The notes beneath the pieces were generated by a model that was not told the origin of the DNA, did not search any database, and was given only the letters and a program-made list of their open reading frames with translations. 64,000 bases of DNA from Beroe forskalii (Eukaryota; Ctenophora; Nuda; Beroida; Beroidae), in assembly GCA_011033025.1 (NCBI GenBank), contig WFMF01000312.1, positions 62,001 to 126,000 on the forward strand, in the 5' to 3' direction. The position numbers were made by a program, and so were the translations under genes. Below are positions 23,133 through 35,506 of the stretch, one piece after another; position 1 is the stretch's first letter; each line of letters begins with the position of its first letter.

Positions 23133-24690
23133 CCCGCTGACGCCAGCCGCGAAGCGGCTGGCGTCAGCGCGGCGCTGATTCTCGGGAGGGTCTGTCAACG
23201 TCAGACAAGTTTGGAGGGTCCCCGCGGAAAACGTTGTGTGCGCGGCGGAGGGCAGGGTAACATCCTACAACGTGCGCGGCGCGCGCACATTATTCCATGC
23301 ACGCACGCTTTGCAAACAATGCACTGATTTCTACAAATTTTGGTATCTGTTCTGTCGTGCGCGTACTGTTTCTATCAGAGACAGAGTAAGTGAATTCGCC
23401 TATTTGGAAAGGATTTGGAAAGGTCGTGGAAAGGATGAGAACCAAATGAGAACCAAATGAGAACGGGGATTTTGAAGGGTTTAAAGGTGGTAAATGAGTC
23501 CAAAACCGGTTCAGGGTTGTAGAGAGGCATTGAGGAATGACTTGTGCAAATTTTGGCGACTGGACTCGGGGACGCCGGGCCACGCCCTTTAAATCACAAA
23601 AATCGAAAATTTTAAATTGCGTAAAATGACTCAAACCGGTTGGAACGTGTTTATATAGTCCCTAAGTGTCCCTAATTTTTTTTGGCCGACTTTGGTTTTT
23701 ACCTGCAAAGGAAAAATTTAAGGGGTAAAACCAAAACCCAAACAAATGTAACTTTCATAATTACATCGCATAATTAGTTGTGTACAATCAGAGTAAAACC
23801 CTGCTATTGAGTTTTGTGAAAAACATGAATGTTGTACTGAAGTACCTGCCACACTGTTTAATGTACTAAAGGGTGTACATACATTCTAAATCTAAATGGG
23901 TACTGCATCACCATCCAGTGATGACGTGTGCTGTATATGCGCATATTATATGATAACTTGTTAGTAGTCATTGATAACATAACTCAAAAATGAAATTGAC
24001 AAAAAGCATCTACTTCGATTTTATACTCATTGTCAATGTCACCAGTACTACTGTTGAAACAAAGAATAAGTTTGTTCCTTATCGAATCACTGCCGGTTGC
24101 CACAGTTGCAAGAAATCTGAAATGGTATCACTGTTAAAGACGGTGGGGTGGACAAGGGTCTCTCGCTATTTTGGCAAACAAGAGTCTGGCGTTTTAAATT
24201 CGCGCGGCGCGTTGTCCACCACGCTTGTCCACCCACGAAATAGCACAACTGTGTGCTTTTTTCCAACAATTGACTGGCAATCCCTAAGGCTCCTATTTTT
24301 TTGAGCTATCGACATGGGGTTTTTGTAATGCCTAGATAAATCTATTCTACACTGAAAGTCCATCTTCTTTTTTGAATTAGGCCTCACAAGCTCGTCAATC
24401 AATCAATGTTCATGCGCAATTGGAACTCGACGTTTTTCAACATTTGTAAATAATGAGACATTGCGAACGTTGTGATTGGAGTTCCCAGATGATCCTTATA
24501 TCCCTGGATAGCTGAGACTTTCCTCTATTGATTCCATGCAAGTTTTAAGAGAAATTTTGACTCTTTTGTCGTTTTTCGAACAGGAACGTTGTTCTAATTG
24601 GCGACTCGTCGCTACCTGCGCACAAAGTACTAGCAAAGGTGTCCACCCCACGTGCGCAGGGTGGTAAAATGATATTCAAATTCAAAACAA
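23133..24690. other. Gene-free stretch with GC-rich hairpin remnants
   Basis: Holds a GGCTGGCGTCAGCG-type palindrome at about 23142-23170 and CGTGCGCGGCGCGCGCAC near 23270. A partial inverted repeat (GGTGGGGTGGACAAG against CTTGTCCACCCAC) lies around 24143-24237. No gene is recognised. Confidence 0.4.
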
Positions 24691-25205
24691 ACCCCTGCTG
24701 ACCCCCGGTGAACCCATGTTGACCTCCTTCTGACCCCCACTAACCCCCTGGAGAAACCCCAACTAACCTCCTGGCAACTCACTGGCGAACTCCAACTGAC
24801 CCCCTGCTGACCCTCAACTGACACCCTAGTGGACCCCTACTGACCTGGTGAAATCCTACCGTTGAACCCCTGCTGACCCCATACTGAGATAGGACCCCTG
24901 CTGACACCCAGGTGAGTCCCTACTGACTCCCAGCTGACCCGCTACTGACTCCCTGGTGAACACTGACTGACCCCATACTGAACCCCTACTGAACCCCGGG
25001 TGAACCCCTATTGAATCCCTGCTGACTCCCTGGTGAACTCCTACTAACTGCAGATGACCCCCACTTACCCCTACTGAGTACTGACCCCCTGGCGATCCCC
25101 AATACCGCTGCTGACCATCTGGTGACCCCACTATCACCCTGGTGAGTCCCTATTGAACCCCTGCTCAGTGCTGGCTTGCTGAACCCCTGCAATGCTGACC
25201 CCTGA
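24690..25205. repeat. Degenerate short tandem repeat of CTGACCCC/CTGAACCC type
   Basis: Imprecise repeats of words such as CCCCTGCTGACC, CCCTGGTGAA and CCCCTACTGA at 10-13-bp spacing. Minus-strand open frames rich in Gly, Ser, Val and Gln come from the repeat. Confidence 0.75.
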
Positions 25206-27235
25206 AAACTTGATGATCATTGTTTCGAGACTTGTCATGAGTGATTTTGAACATATAAAGATATAAAACAATTCGCCTCATCATATCTTATCATTACTCT
25301 TCAGTCATCACGACGTGTCAATGAAGCAATGACCAGATGACCTATGTACCCTCAACAGTTCAGCACACCAAAATACCAATAGCAACTTTCAAAATTCTTT
25401 CTTTCTTTGATTTTGGCAACATTCAAAACAGCATTTTATAAAATTTATGGAGCTAATAAATAAATAAATAAATGCAAAACACTTATTCCACGCTTAGACA
25501 TCGTTAAACACCACTACTAGAGATATTTTAGCCATTCAAGCGTGCCCTATAAAAACTCCTTTAAAATACTATCTTTAATCACATAATTAGATCCAAGATA
25601 TATAGTCTTCTATAAATTGATATCATTGTTCTTGCAGGTTACAGGCTATTAGTAAAATATAATCATCCTTCATAACTGAGAGCCTTCTTCAAGCATAAGG
25701 GCAAATTTTGATTGTTTCAACGACCTCAGTTGACACATTTGACACCCCCGCCAATCAAATTAGCGGAAAAATGTCGGTTAAGGAAATTGTAACAACTTTT
25801 TCTCTCACAACTTTCAACTAAAATGCTTCTGGCCGAAACCAGGGTAAAAACAAAAAAAACGGCCAACCGACCAACGGCCAATTGGCCGAAATGGCAAATT
25901 TTTTAGACGGTTGGCCGTTGGCCGGTGGACCCCCCCCAGATTTCCTACAAACCTTACTATACCTTGTGCTGCTTTCCAGCCTTTCAGAGTTCCTATCAAC
26001 CTTACTAAATTACTATACCTTCCACTGCTTCTCCGCCTGCCATATTTCCTACTGACCGATTTTGAGCAGTGCAACTGTCTCAACTTCTCAACACTATAAG
26101 CACTGCTTCAACTCTTCAATGCTTGAAATGTTAAAATTTATGAATTTTCTATAACCCTTCCCTTCACATGCTTGAATGTAATAAAATGAGAAATGGAAAT
26201 GCTGAGGAAAAATAGCACTAATTCATTACCTCATGGCATCAGAATTAGTGTGTAGAACAGTGAAGACTCCTGCATTCTATAGACTGCATCCATCTGTAGT
26301 AGGTACCGAGTTCATGCTATTAGAGTGACTGGTAAACAAGAATACTGGTAAAATGACATTCAATAACTTACTGAGAACATGAGGGACTGAGGGAGGATAC
26401 CATTCAGCACTACTTAAAGTATTTAATGTATATTAAATAAATCCCACATAATAATGAAATAATTTTCTTACAATCTAACATATTAATGAACATAATCAAG
26501 GGCTTCAAGCTCAAACAGACAGCACAGTTCTTCAATTTGTGGGCATTCATAAATGCACGCACATTTTTCTAAGAGTATAGCAAGACTATGGCAACTTAGT
26601 AATTATATTGTCCATCACATTTAACTGAAACTAGATCATCATTCATCAAGACCATATTGGAGTTATTCCCCTAAAATAGTAAAAATAGTATAGCAATGAC
26701 TTCATAATGCAGCCATTGATATTATTTGATAATGAAATGAGACCCAAATAAAGCATAACCACTGTTATCGGCATCGACATGGCATAAAAGTCAGTTTTAT
26801 GCAGATTTCCTACAAATATATTTTTACCTAGCGCCCAAATATTGTAACACGTACGCGTCGAGTAAAATCGCAACTTTTGTGCGCGGCGCACTCAAAAATC
26901 TGAAATCTTATAGTACCAATTATAAATCCAGTTTTGAACTGTATCTTATGTGAAAAAATTGCGGAAAAACGATGATATAAAATTTTCAGCATAAAAATGA
27001 AATTAAATGTACGTAATGACCCAATTTCAGCCGTCGCGCGCGCTCGCGCTTCTGAGCCGCGCACGGACACTTTACACGTGGAATCGCGATTGCGTCTAGT
27101 CGATCTCGTAATCTACTCAACAAGAGCTTTCTTTTGGTACCAAATTTGTCAATTTTAGAGAAATTTTTACATTTTGCTTTTTATGTCCCTAAGCGTCTCC
27201 ACTACTGTCTGCGTTGCGTAGGGTAGCACGTTATA
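25206..27235. other. Gene-free stretch
   Basis: AT-rich. A short self-complementary block near 25860-25925 (GGCCAACCGACCAACGGCC against GGTTGGCCGTTGGCC) and a CpG-rich patch at 26850-27080 stand out. No gene is supported. Confidence 0.35.
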
Positions 27236-27432
27236 CGCACACCTATGCGGGCTTAGGAATGTTTCGTCTGACGCGCGAGGGGGTCAGGCAACGCCTGACA
27301 AAGGATGACAGGATGTTATTGTTCATGTATTAGCCAACCCCGCGCCGCGCACACAGTCGTAGGATGTTATGTTACCTTGCTACCCCTGTTATCGTCGCGC
27401 GGCGCGTACACACGCCTATGCGGGCTTATAAG
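27236..27432. mobile_element. Two partial copies of the GC-rich element arm
   Basis: CGCACACCTATGCGGGCTTA recurs near 27236-27259. GTTATCGTCGCGCGGCGCGT followed by ACACACGCCTATGCGGGCTTA recurs at about 27380-27427. Both match the left arm of the element at 22738 and have the same orientation. Confidence 0.55.
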
Positions 27433-27798
27433 ATTAGGAAGATTTAAGTGTTATCAAGCCAGTGTAGGTTAATTGATATATTCCCATATTTTTTCTGTGA
27501 GTCGGGGCGCGCGCGCAGGGGGCCAGGCAACGCTTGGCAATGACCACCTACATATCCTAAAAACAATATTAAAATATGAGTGTGTACTTTAAACCAAATA
27601 ATAAACTCACTATAATAACTTATGCAACCTCTTAGTACCAGTGACTCACTTGCCTCTATTTGTAGGCAAAAATGAGATCTTTACTTTCATATTATTTTAA
27701 AAAACTGATACTGTCTCTGATTTATCATTGAGGTGAATCGACAGTATTCTGACAAACATTGCCAATGAGTGCAATCCAAACTAAAGATTTTAGCTGAG

Positions 27799-28157
27799 TC
27801 ACTGGTCTGAAAAGGAACTCATTCCACAAATAAACTCAACTTGCTTGCTAAAGCTGTCTCTTAAAGCAGATGCATCTGTATAAATAACATCATTGCAATT
27901 GTACCCAATGGTCTGTAAGGTTGCTGAAAGAGTTTCAATTTTCATCCTCAATTCTGTTGAACAAGATTGGTATATGGAAATTCATTTCAAATCCTTCAGC
28001 ATCATCCAAAATGGAATTTCTGTATGAAAAATCGAAAGAGCAACATTCCATGACTTGATGATGTGGTGAATCTGGAAGCACACCACATTCAATGTAAGTA
28101 GGGACAAACTTTGATTTAACAGCCTTTTCTACAGAGAATGCGAAGTATTGGAAATGT
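27799..28157 (-). pseudogene. Broken coding relic, unidentified
   Basis: On the minus strand, 28157-27935 reads as a coding-like frame (SVEKAVKSKFVPTYIECG, LPDSPHHQVMECCSFDFSYR). The downstream frame (KIETLSATLQTIGYNCNDVI, TDASALRDSFSKQVEF) starts one register away and stops at 27799. The two together look like one protein broken by a frameshift at about 27940. No ATG begins it, and upstream lies a short-repeat element at 28178. I do not recognise the family; it could be an exon pair or a decayed gene. Confidence 0.35.
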
Positions 28158-28177
28158 TAGGTGCATGCATAGAACAG

Positions 28178-28700
28178 CAGTCGATCAAATGGAATTGGTC
28201 CATCAATCAACTTCATTTGATCGACTGATGTGTTTTTAATAGAAAATCTTTGAGCTAGTAGGGAAACAACTGAATATTGCTCATTTAAACACGATTCAAG
28301 TCATTAAGGACCAGTAAAATCCAATGTCTTATCTATAGAGGTGTATGGGTATACTAAAACATAACAAAATACTGAATATTGATTTCCTAATTCAAAGATT
28401 GACATAAGAGGCGGAAGAGACTAAACTGTGAATCATCAGCGGTTACCCTACAGTTGTAAGGTCTCCCTGCCATCTGCAATGTAGGTGTACCATCAGCAGG
28501 TGACAAGGGAAACAGAGGGGTTTCGGCCCACGTACCCCTCACAGCTTACAACTGCAAGGCTGGGCCACCCAGGACTCCGGATTCCTGAGCAACACAGTTT
28601 AGAGGGAAGGGAGAGGAAATGTAAAGAGTTCAGTAGAGGTGAAAGATCATTTGTTCAAATGGAGTTGATCAATCGACCAATTCCATTTGATCAACTGACA
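28178..28700. mobile_element. Element bounded by paired palindromes
   Basis: The left border 28178-28227 is itself a hairpin (CAGTCGATCAAATG against CATTTGATCGACTG). The right border at about 28657-28700 repeats the same words inverted (GACCAATTCCATTTGATCAACTG). The interior has no gene that I can support. Confidence 0.5.
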
Positions 28701-29083
28701 AACGTTACGGGCGCTTAAGCAATGACCATGCAAAAAGTAGATTGTGGAGGCATTTACTTGTTCTGGAGAAGATTGTATTTTGGATGGCTTGATATGAACA
28801 GATACGGGTTTTAGAACAGTTTCTGATTTACAAACTTATTGTAAACTTACAACACAACACATATTAAATTAACTAACTGAGGAAAGTGCTTATCACCACA
28901 TGGAGTTTTCTGAAGACAGGAAATAATATAATCATTTTCAAATGTTGTATTCTCGAAACTGGCAGTAAATCAGTGGTGTAAAGTAGATCTGATTTGAATC
29001 CATTTTTGCATTTTTAGTGTTTCACTATGGGGTCCCCCTCAGTCAATGCTAAAAGCAATCAAGTTCAACATTTTCTGATCTTA

Positions 29084-29407
29084 CTAGTCTTCTTCGTCAA
29101 TATAGTAGGCATCGTTTTTACAGGTAAGATTTGTGTTTTGGATAAGCTTCATGTCCCATTCTTTGCAAACATGTTCAAGCACCTCATTTTTGTGGTATAA
29201 TAGCTCCTTTGGTTGAAATCGACCAAGGTGAACATGGCTCAGGTGATTGTAATTAGCATTGATTGAGTGCTTTTCTTTGAGGAATAGTTTCAATGACTGA
29301 GTCTGATTATAGAATCTGTTCCCTGCAGTTGATTCCATTTGGAGGTTAAGGAAGTGTAACCCATACTTTATTCGCCCAAGACATTGCTGCAATGGGCAGC
29401 TTTTCAT
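29084..29407 (-). other. Unassigned 107-codon open frame
   Basis: A clean ATG-to-stop frame with ordinary amino-acid composition, several His-Leu and Lys-rich segments, and an acidic end (DAYYIDEED). It ends next to a TTAA-flanked element. No homology is recognised, and it could be chance or a relic linked to the broken frame at 28 kb. Confidence 0.2.
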
Positions 29408-29411
29408 TTAA

Positions 29412-29716
29412 CCCTCCAGCACAGTTTGTTTTATTCTTGGATGAGTGAACCGTGTGGTTGCATAGGCTGGAGATACTTTGGTATCTTTCACCCATAGCTC
29501 AGTAGAATGGTGGGAATCAAATCAAGGATCTTTCTATCACGAGCCAGACTAGATACCATTACACCAATTAGAAACCAATTCACCAACTGACCATCAACAT
29601 ACCAGTGACTTCCTCCCCTGAAATCTAGAAGTAGAAACATTTGTATCAGGTATACCTTTTAACTATGCAACCACATGGTTCACTGAGCCAAGTAAACAAG
29701 AAACTGTGCTGGAGGG
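29412..29716. mobile_element. TTAA-target MITE, ~305 bp
   Basis: Ends are inverted over about 60 bp: CCCTCCAGCACAGTTTGTTT on the left and AAACTGTGCTGGAGGG on the right, plus GAACCGTGTGGTTGCATAG against CTATGCAACCACATGGTTC. TTAA (29408-29411) lies on the left and TTGA (29717-29720) on the right, consistent with a TTAA duplication with one mutation, as in piggyBac or Kolobok families. Confidence 0.65.
29490..29572 (-). other. tRNA-like segment inside the TTAA MITE
   Basis: On the minus strand GGTGTAATGGTATC resembles an A box and TGATTTGATTCCC a B box, with tRNA-like spacing around GGCTCGTGATAGA. Acceptor and anticodon stems do not pair fully, so this is at best a tRNA-derived relic. Confidence 0.3.
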
Positions 29717-29964
29717 TTGAATGAAGAAAAATAGAGATAGTTTAGTCACTTACAAACCAGCCGTTAACTTATTATCTCAACTTATTTTGCTAAAATTTAT
29801 TATTGATTATATACTGGTGCACTGTCAGTTGTACTTTGCAGGTTATGTTTTCATGGCACAGCTGTGCATTGAAATAAGTGCCACTATAATATAAAAGTTG
29901 CAGATTGATGTCTTGAAGAAAGATTTCTTTTTAATTCAAATATATCATTATTATTAATATTACT

Positions 29965-30398
29965 AGCGTTTGCCCGCGAAGATTCGCGGAAACAATCAAC
30001 CTGATACCTTTGGTTCATCTTGTATCCAGCAGCCAACAGCTACTTGCTTCATGACCTCATCTTGGAATTTGTTAAGTAATTGAATCACCATTACCGCTTA
30101 CCGAGGATTACAGATATTCGCGGAAATGCACCGCGTGCAACATACTTTGTAATTTGAGATCACCTATATAGTATTGCCTTTCCATAGCATATATTAGCAT
30201 TAGTAAACGCATGATATTTATTATGCAAATAAATAATCAACGGATGGTCCAATTCAAATTTTCCTTAAATAGTAATAAGCCCCTTAATTGGGAGAAGATT
30301 TTCCCGAAAAAAACGATCAAAAATATCAAATGCACTTCTTAAATAGTCATTTTACACAGACAGACAGATGCACGAACACTCTGAAATTATTAATATAG
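29965..30398. repeat. Dispersed-repeat relic (retroelement-end-like)
   Basis: Opens with ACTAGCGTTTGCCCGCGAAG and closes with ACAGACAGACAGATGCACG then TTATTAATATAGAT. This style of end is common for old interspersed repeats in invertebrates. The class is uncertain. It lies just before the acidic-protein gene. Confidence 0.4.
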
Positions 30399-30456
30399 AT
30401 TGTAGATAATGAATGATATGTCAACTATACTATTATTTGAGGTCATCAAAGACATA

Positions 30457-32921
30457 ATGGCTGACTCTGATGAAAATGATGAAGATCAGACTGGTGATAA
30501 TTCTGGCGTAAGTTTCTTTGTTTTTAAATTTATTACTGTAAGGAAAACAAGTGAATTAACTTGGGTATTCTTTCATTACTATAATAAGATAAGATTATAT
30601 TGTATTACTTCACCATGCTTATCAATTAAGGGTGCGTCATTGTCTTTTGGTCCTGAATTCAGGGTGATAACAGGACAAATCAGACATGCAGGCCTTTCTC
30701 AGACATGCAGGCCTTTCTCAAGATATTGGTCTGTCTGCCCATGTGTTCCACATTGTCTAAGATTTAGTAGTATTAGTGGTGGAATTGAGTCTGCCATGGA
30801 TCTAATTGGATGTATGGGTTGGTTCACCAAGATTTTTTCCAGTCAATGGATAGAGGAGTTTAATGACAGTATCAAACATATTTGATCGGACTTTGCCAAA
30901 TTATCTCTTTTTTAATAATATTACATACATCTAGCAATTATAACCTTATAAAGGGGGGTTTTAGTGTGTACATTTACCTCTTGTGAGTTCCAGACTGGAT
31001 TTGGGATAATATATGGACAATCAAAATGTGCAGTATTGATGGCAGAATTGAGTCCACCCCTGATCTGAGTCAATCTGTCCAGAATCCAAGCAGATCAAAA
31101 TTCCAATCATATCTGCAAGGTGATCAGCCAATTTTTTCAATATTCTTGAGGAATCTGTAAATCTGTTGCAGAATTCCAAGTGGATCCACCCTGATTGGAT
31201 TACTGGATTCCAAATGGACTACACTCATATCTGCTGTAGGCTGGCAGTTCTGCCAACAGGAACCAGTCTATCAGTGGACCAGTCCCCTGTCAGAACTTCC
31301 TGGATATGTTTTGAATGACGAGATTTGTTTGGAAGATTTGTGGCTAAAGTTAGAACAAAAAATATTCGAGTTTGAGATCTCTGTTGTGGCCAAAATCACC
31401 AAGAAATAGATTTTCGAAAATCGATTACAACTGAAGTTTAATTTACGATTTTGTGTAACTGATATGAGAGAGATTTCATCAGAAGCTTTCAAAAATCATA
31501 TTGTCTTCAGCAGCACGACACAGTATGTTCAGTTTTAAAGCCTAAATCTAAAATCCACTGAAAAAGTCTCCTTATTTCCCAGTCTTGAACTCAAAAGATG
31601 CAAATATAATAGACTTTCCCATATTAATTAAGTTGATAATGGCTATGTAAGAATGTATGATCATATAAAAGTATTAACATCTTCCAAAGTCCATTCAGAC
31701 ACACTTTGGAAATGGCCATGAATCTCTTGTTACAGGAGAAAAATCTTGCTGAACCAACCTGCTGTTCCACTTGGTTCCATATTACAATCATTTTATTCTC
31801 TGCTTGTCCTGTTCTCAACATAATTGATGATTAAAAATAAATTTCTTTTCCTAAGAGTTGGTATGTTCCATTTTATTTTAAGAAAGAATTAATTTTATGT
31901 GCAGGCTTTGTATCAGTTATGATTATAAGCTGGGTAGTGTGTTGGCGGTGCTATATACATGCCTATCAATTATTGTACCTGGAAAACATCAGGAGTTTTG
32001 ATGCTCAAAAGTAAATGATATTGCAATCATTTTATTTCGGGGGGTATTTCTTTAAATATTGTCGTAACTAATATGTCACCTTAACTACCAGGACTTAACA
32101 CAGTTTGAAGTTCTTGAGTAGCAAGAACCATACCTTGCAAGATTTTCAACTTTACTGCTTCTCATATAATTCATAATGTTTTAAATTTATGTCTATTATT
32201 ATTGGAGATCCAGTTCAGATAAAGTTTAAGACATACAATTTATGATCAACCTAATATGTACCCAGATCTGTCTTGTTTTCTTACTTTGCATAATGTTCCA
32301 TACAAGTTGCTACTAGTAGCCATTAAAGAGAATATAAAACAGATCAAAACTAGTATTTTTTCATTTCAATTTATTTTGAAGTTTTCATTTGTTCAGCATA
32401 TCATCCACGATGAAATTACTTTGAAGCTGGATTTGTGTGGAGATTCAGATGAACAGGATGATGCTGCGACGTTCAACAAAACTCCAGTTGTTGATACACC
32501 ATTTGACTATTCCACATCAGATGAAGATCTCACTTCACATCCTAATATAACCAAGAAACTGTTGCATCCTAGAATTGATGTGCAACCCAGCGAACCTCTG
32601 GCTGTTGATGATGAGTGCTACAATTCAGATGACCTGGACGATTATGACATTTCCGAGTCACAACCCAGGAATGATGGTGATGAAACCCCTACTTATGATC
32701 AACCACCTGAAGATGAGCCTCCTGAAAGCATGACCCCGAAGGAAGCTGAAGATGAAGTAACGCCCATAACTATTGATGGCAAGACGATCGAGGATTGTAT
32801 TGCCATGCTGGACAATGACACTTTTAGTGATTGTGACCATCTAAGTGTTTGCAATGATACACTTCCAAAAAGGAGCAAATCTTTTCTCAACTTATTCTTT
32901 ACAGTATGTAATGTATTGTAG
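30457..32921 (+). CDS. Unrecognised acidic protein, 2 exons
   Basis: Exon 1, 30457-30507, starts ATGGCTGACTCTGATG and encodes MADSDENDEDQTGDNSG; a further in-frame ATG lies at 30409. The donor is gtaagt at 30508. Exon 2 follows ttcag at 32396 and runs 32397-32921 in phase 0, ending in TAG. The product is about 191 residues, very rich in Asp, Glu, Pro, Ser and Thr (DECYNSDDLDDYDISESQ, YDQPPEDEPPESMTPKEAED). It has a short possibly folded segment (ITIDGKTIEDCIAMLDNDTF) and a basic end (LPKRSKSF). Low complexity suggests a disordered, possibly nuclear or adaptor protein, but no family is recognised. The last residues (LNLFFTVCNVL) may be read-through of a missed donor, and other exons may exist. 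Confidence 0.5.
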
Positions 32922-33078
32922 TGTGGTGTAACGTAGTGTGTAAACTGTAAACTATCGTATCTTAGATTGTTATGAATCAATCTTGATTTTGTACATGTAA
33001 AAATTGGAATTATATGTTGTTACTTGATTCTGTCTGGTGTCTGGCGAATTCGTAGTTAATATAATATACAATATTATG

Positions 33079-33253
33079 TAGTTACATAACGAGCAACAGT
33101 GAAGTAACATGATTTATGCCTCGAGCGAAGCGAGTGGCATAAATTGCATTATTCACCGAAGCCGAAGGCTGAGTTGAATAATGATTTGTTTTCATCGAGG
33201 GCGCAGCCCGAGTTGAAAACAATTTGTTACTTCGCTGTTGGGAGTTATGTAAC
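33079..33253. repeat. Nested hairpin cluster 1
   Basis: Outer arms GTTACATAACGAGCAACAGT and GCTGTTGGGAGTTATGTAAC are inverted. Inside are separate hairpins, each with a CGAGcgaagCGAG or CCGAAGCCGAAGG core flanked by inverted words (ATTTATGCC against GGCATAAAT; GTTTTCATCG against GAGTTGAAAAC). Confidence 0.65.
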
Positions 33254-33434
33254 GATATTATTTACCAAGTTTTTCAAACGCAAGAAAACATTTTCTTCAC
33301 TCTCAGCATATAAATATAACTTTTGTCTTTAGACGGTAGGCTTTACGTGGTGAGCAATACGACTTGTTTATCAAAGCTTTGATGTGAGGCTCCGTCTCGG
33401 AGTTCCTTTAGGAACTCTTGACAAGAAGATGTGA

Positions 33435-33640
33435 ATATAATATTGAATACTGTGAAAATAATAGAAAAACTATGAAAATAATATCAAATACTATGAAAAT
33501 AATAGCAAAACTATGAAAATAATACCAAAAACTATGAAAATAATATATGAAAATAATACCAAAAACTATGAAAATAATACCGAAAGTGCGAAAATAATAT
33601 CAGAAGTATGAGAATAATATCAAAAGTATGAAAAAAAACT
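33435..33640. repeat. ~20-bp tandem repeat ACTATGAAAATAATAxCAAAA
   Basis: Roughly ten imperfect units of TATGAAAATAATA(C/G)CAAAA with varying spacing. Confidence 0.75.
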
Positions 33641-34651
33641 CAAAAATAACACATCTTACTTAACCGCTATATCCGGCCACGCGGTAAATAATACGTTATA
33701 TAACAAACACTCTTCATATTCTCTCGAGCCGATTAGTGTTATTGATTCCGATGGTTGTTTTCCTAATTATAAATTGACTGTCGCTGATATTATCTTTTTG
33801 TGGATCTTCACCCGAGCAACTCCCTCTAGCGTTCACGGTTCAACTTCGCCTAATATAGTAATATACGCTGTAGCTACCTTCATGCTGGCAGAGACTCCCT
33901 CCCATGTTAACCCTCCTACTTCTTGTGAGCAGCTTGCACTGAGCAACACGGAACAATAAGATATTACGTTGATTGTTGATGACAGTACTACATTATGAAC
34001 ACTTATGGCACGATGAGGTCATCTATCTGAATATTAATATTGAATTACTTCAATTCGTGAAATAAGTTGCTGCTCTGATTAAAATAATCAGCTAAGAGGC
34101 GTTCGTGGTCAGTCAGTGATCTTTAAGCGGGAATCATTTTCCGTTGCATCCAGAACCAGGCAGCGTCTAATGAAGTATAATTCTGGCTGGCCCGATTGTT
34201 TTCCATTTATTTTTCCCAGATGTAATCGGAGATAATAACGTATCGCACGCTGGACGTGTGAGGAGGGCATTGTATTCGTTGTATTGTGTTTCACCACTTG
34301 TTAAACACCTCATATTACACTACACAGGTGTGTGTACTGTGTACGTACTGTGTTATTGTTGAGTCTAGAGAACCTATACACATGTGTACATGTACTGCAT
34401 ATCCTATCATTAGATGCCTGTATAGTAGAGATGGAAAAGAGTGCTATACAATGCGGTAAGTGCTCATGTGTCATTTCTCGACTTGGGCGTGTTATATAAT
34501 ATGTACAGCTCACGGTAATTACTGTGTATTGCTATGTACACTGTGTATTGCTATGGTACACTCCACATGTGTTGACCCTGTAACTTACCGAAACATCCTA
34601 TCATCCATGGAAAACTCACATCTAAAGAATGTATTGTGTTATATTTGAGAT
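33641..34651. other. Gene-free stretch
   Basis: No gene or repeat that I can support. The region separates the acidic-protein gene from a hAT MITE. Confidence 0.3.
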
Positions 34652-34659
34652 GATAATGG

Positions 34660-35498
34660 CAGGGGTGGATCCAGGCTGAAAAAAGTGGCGGGGTTGTTGG
34701 CAAGCAAAGCGATCCAGCCACACACACCCAAAAAATGATAATTTTCCTCTCACATCCATTCTTAAGATTTTTTGGCCCGCTTGCTTCACTTGCATAAAAC
34801 AGAAACAAATACAAGGAACGGCAATATTATTTTGGATCATAATCCTTATTAATCCTTCTGAGCGCCGCAGGCAAAAATTTTTGAAAATCTTATACGTATC
34901 AAAGACTGTGTCTTTAGCCAATTTAGTTACATAATTTATTACAACAGTCCACTGCAGTTGAAAATTTTTAAGGTATTTGGTATCTGAATCTGTCACTCAA
35001 GTCAATTTGGTAATGTATAATTTGATTACAAGCAAAAAAATCAATGTTTTACATAGCTGTGGCAGTGTTTATGAAGGCCAATGTGATAACAAACCTAAAA
35101 TAGTTAATTCATCACAACAACCCGCCGCAGGCGAAAATTTCTATATCTGTGGCTGTGTCTAAGACCAATTAAATAATTAAGTAACAAAATTTTATCATAA
35201 GAGCCTGCTGCGGGCAAAAATTTTCAAGATTTTGCATCTGAATCAGCCTCTAGGACCAATTTGGTAATATATAATCTGATCACAAAAAGCCTGCTGCAGG
35301 CAAAATTTTCAAGGTTTCAATCTGAATCCGCATCTAGGATCAATTTGGTAATGTATAATTTGATTACAACAGCCCACTGCTCACAACCCCAACAACCCCA
35401 CTCTAAAAAGAACAACCCCACAACCCCACTACAACCCCACAGCAGAAAAAGTGGCGGGGTTGCAACCCCGCCACAACCCCATTGTAGATCCACCACTG
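34660..35498. mobile_element. hAT MITE, 839 bp, perfect 8-bp target duplication
   Basis: GATAATGG occurs immediately outside both ends (34652-34659 and 35499-35506), an exact 8-bp target duplication. Termini CAGGGGTGGATCCAGG (left) and, read inverted, CAGTGGTGGATCTACA (right) are typical hAT ends; GTGGCGGGGTTG follows on both sides. The interior holds about five diverged ~100-bp units keyed by GCxGCAGGCAAAAATTTTC and ATCTGAATC(C/A)GC. There is no transposase, so it is non-autonomous. Confidence 0.88.
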
Positions 35499-35506
35499 GA
35501 TAATGG

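Noticed and set aside
24856..25192. Gly/Ser/Val/Gln-rich minus-strand frames
   Set aside because: Product of the degenerate CTGACCCC tandem repeat.
34622..35503. Several 80-124-codon frames
   Set aside because: They overlap or lie inside the hAT MITE and its tandem units.
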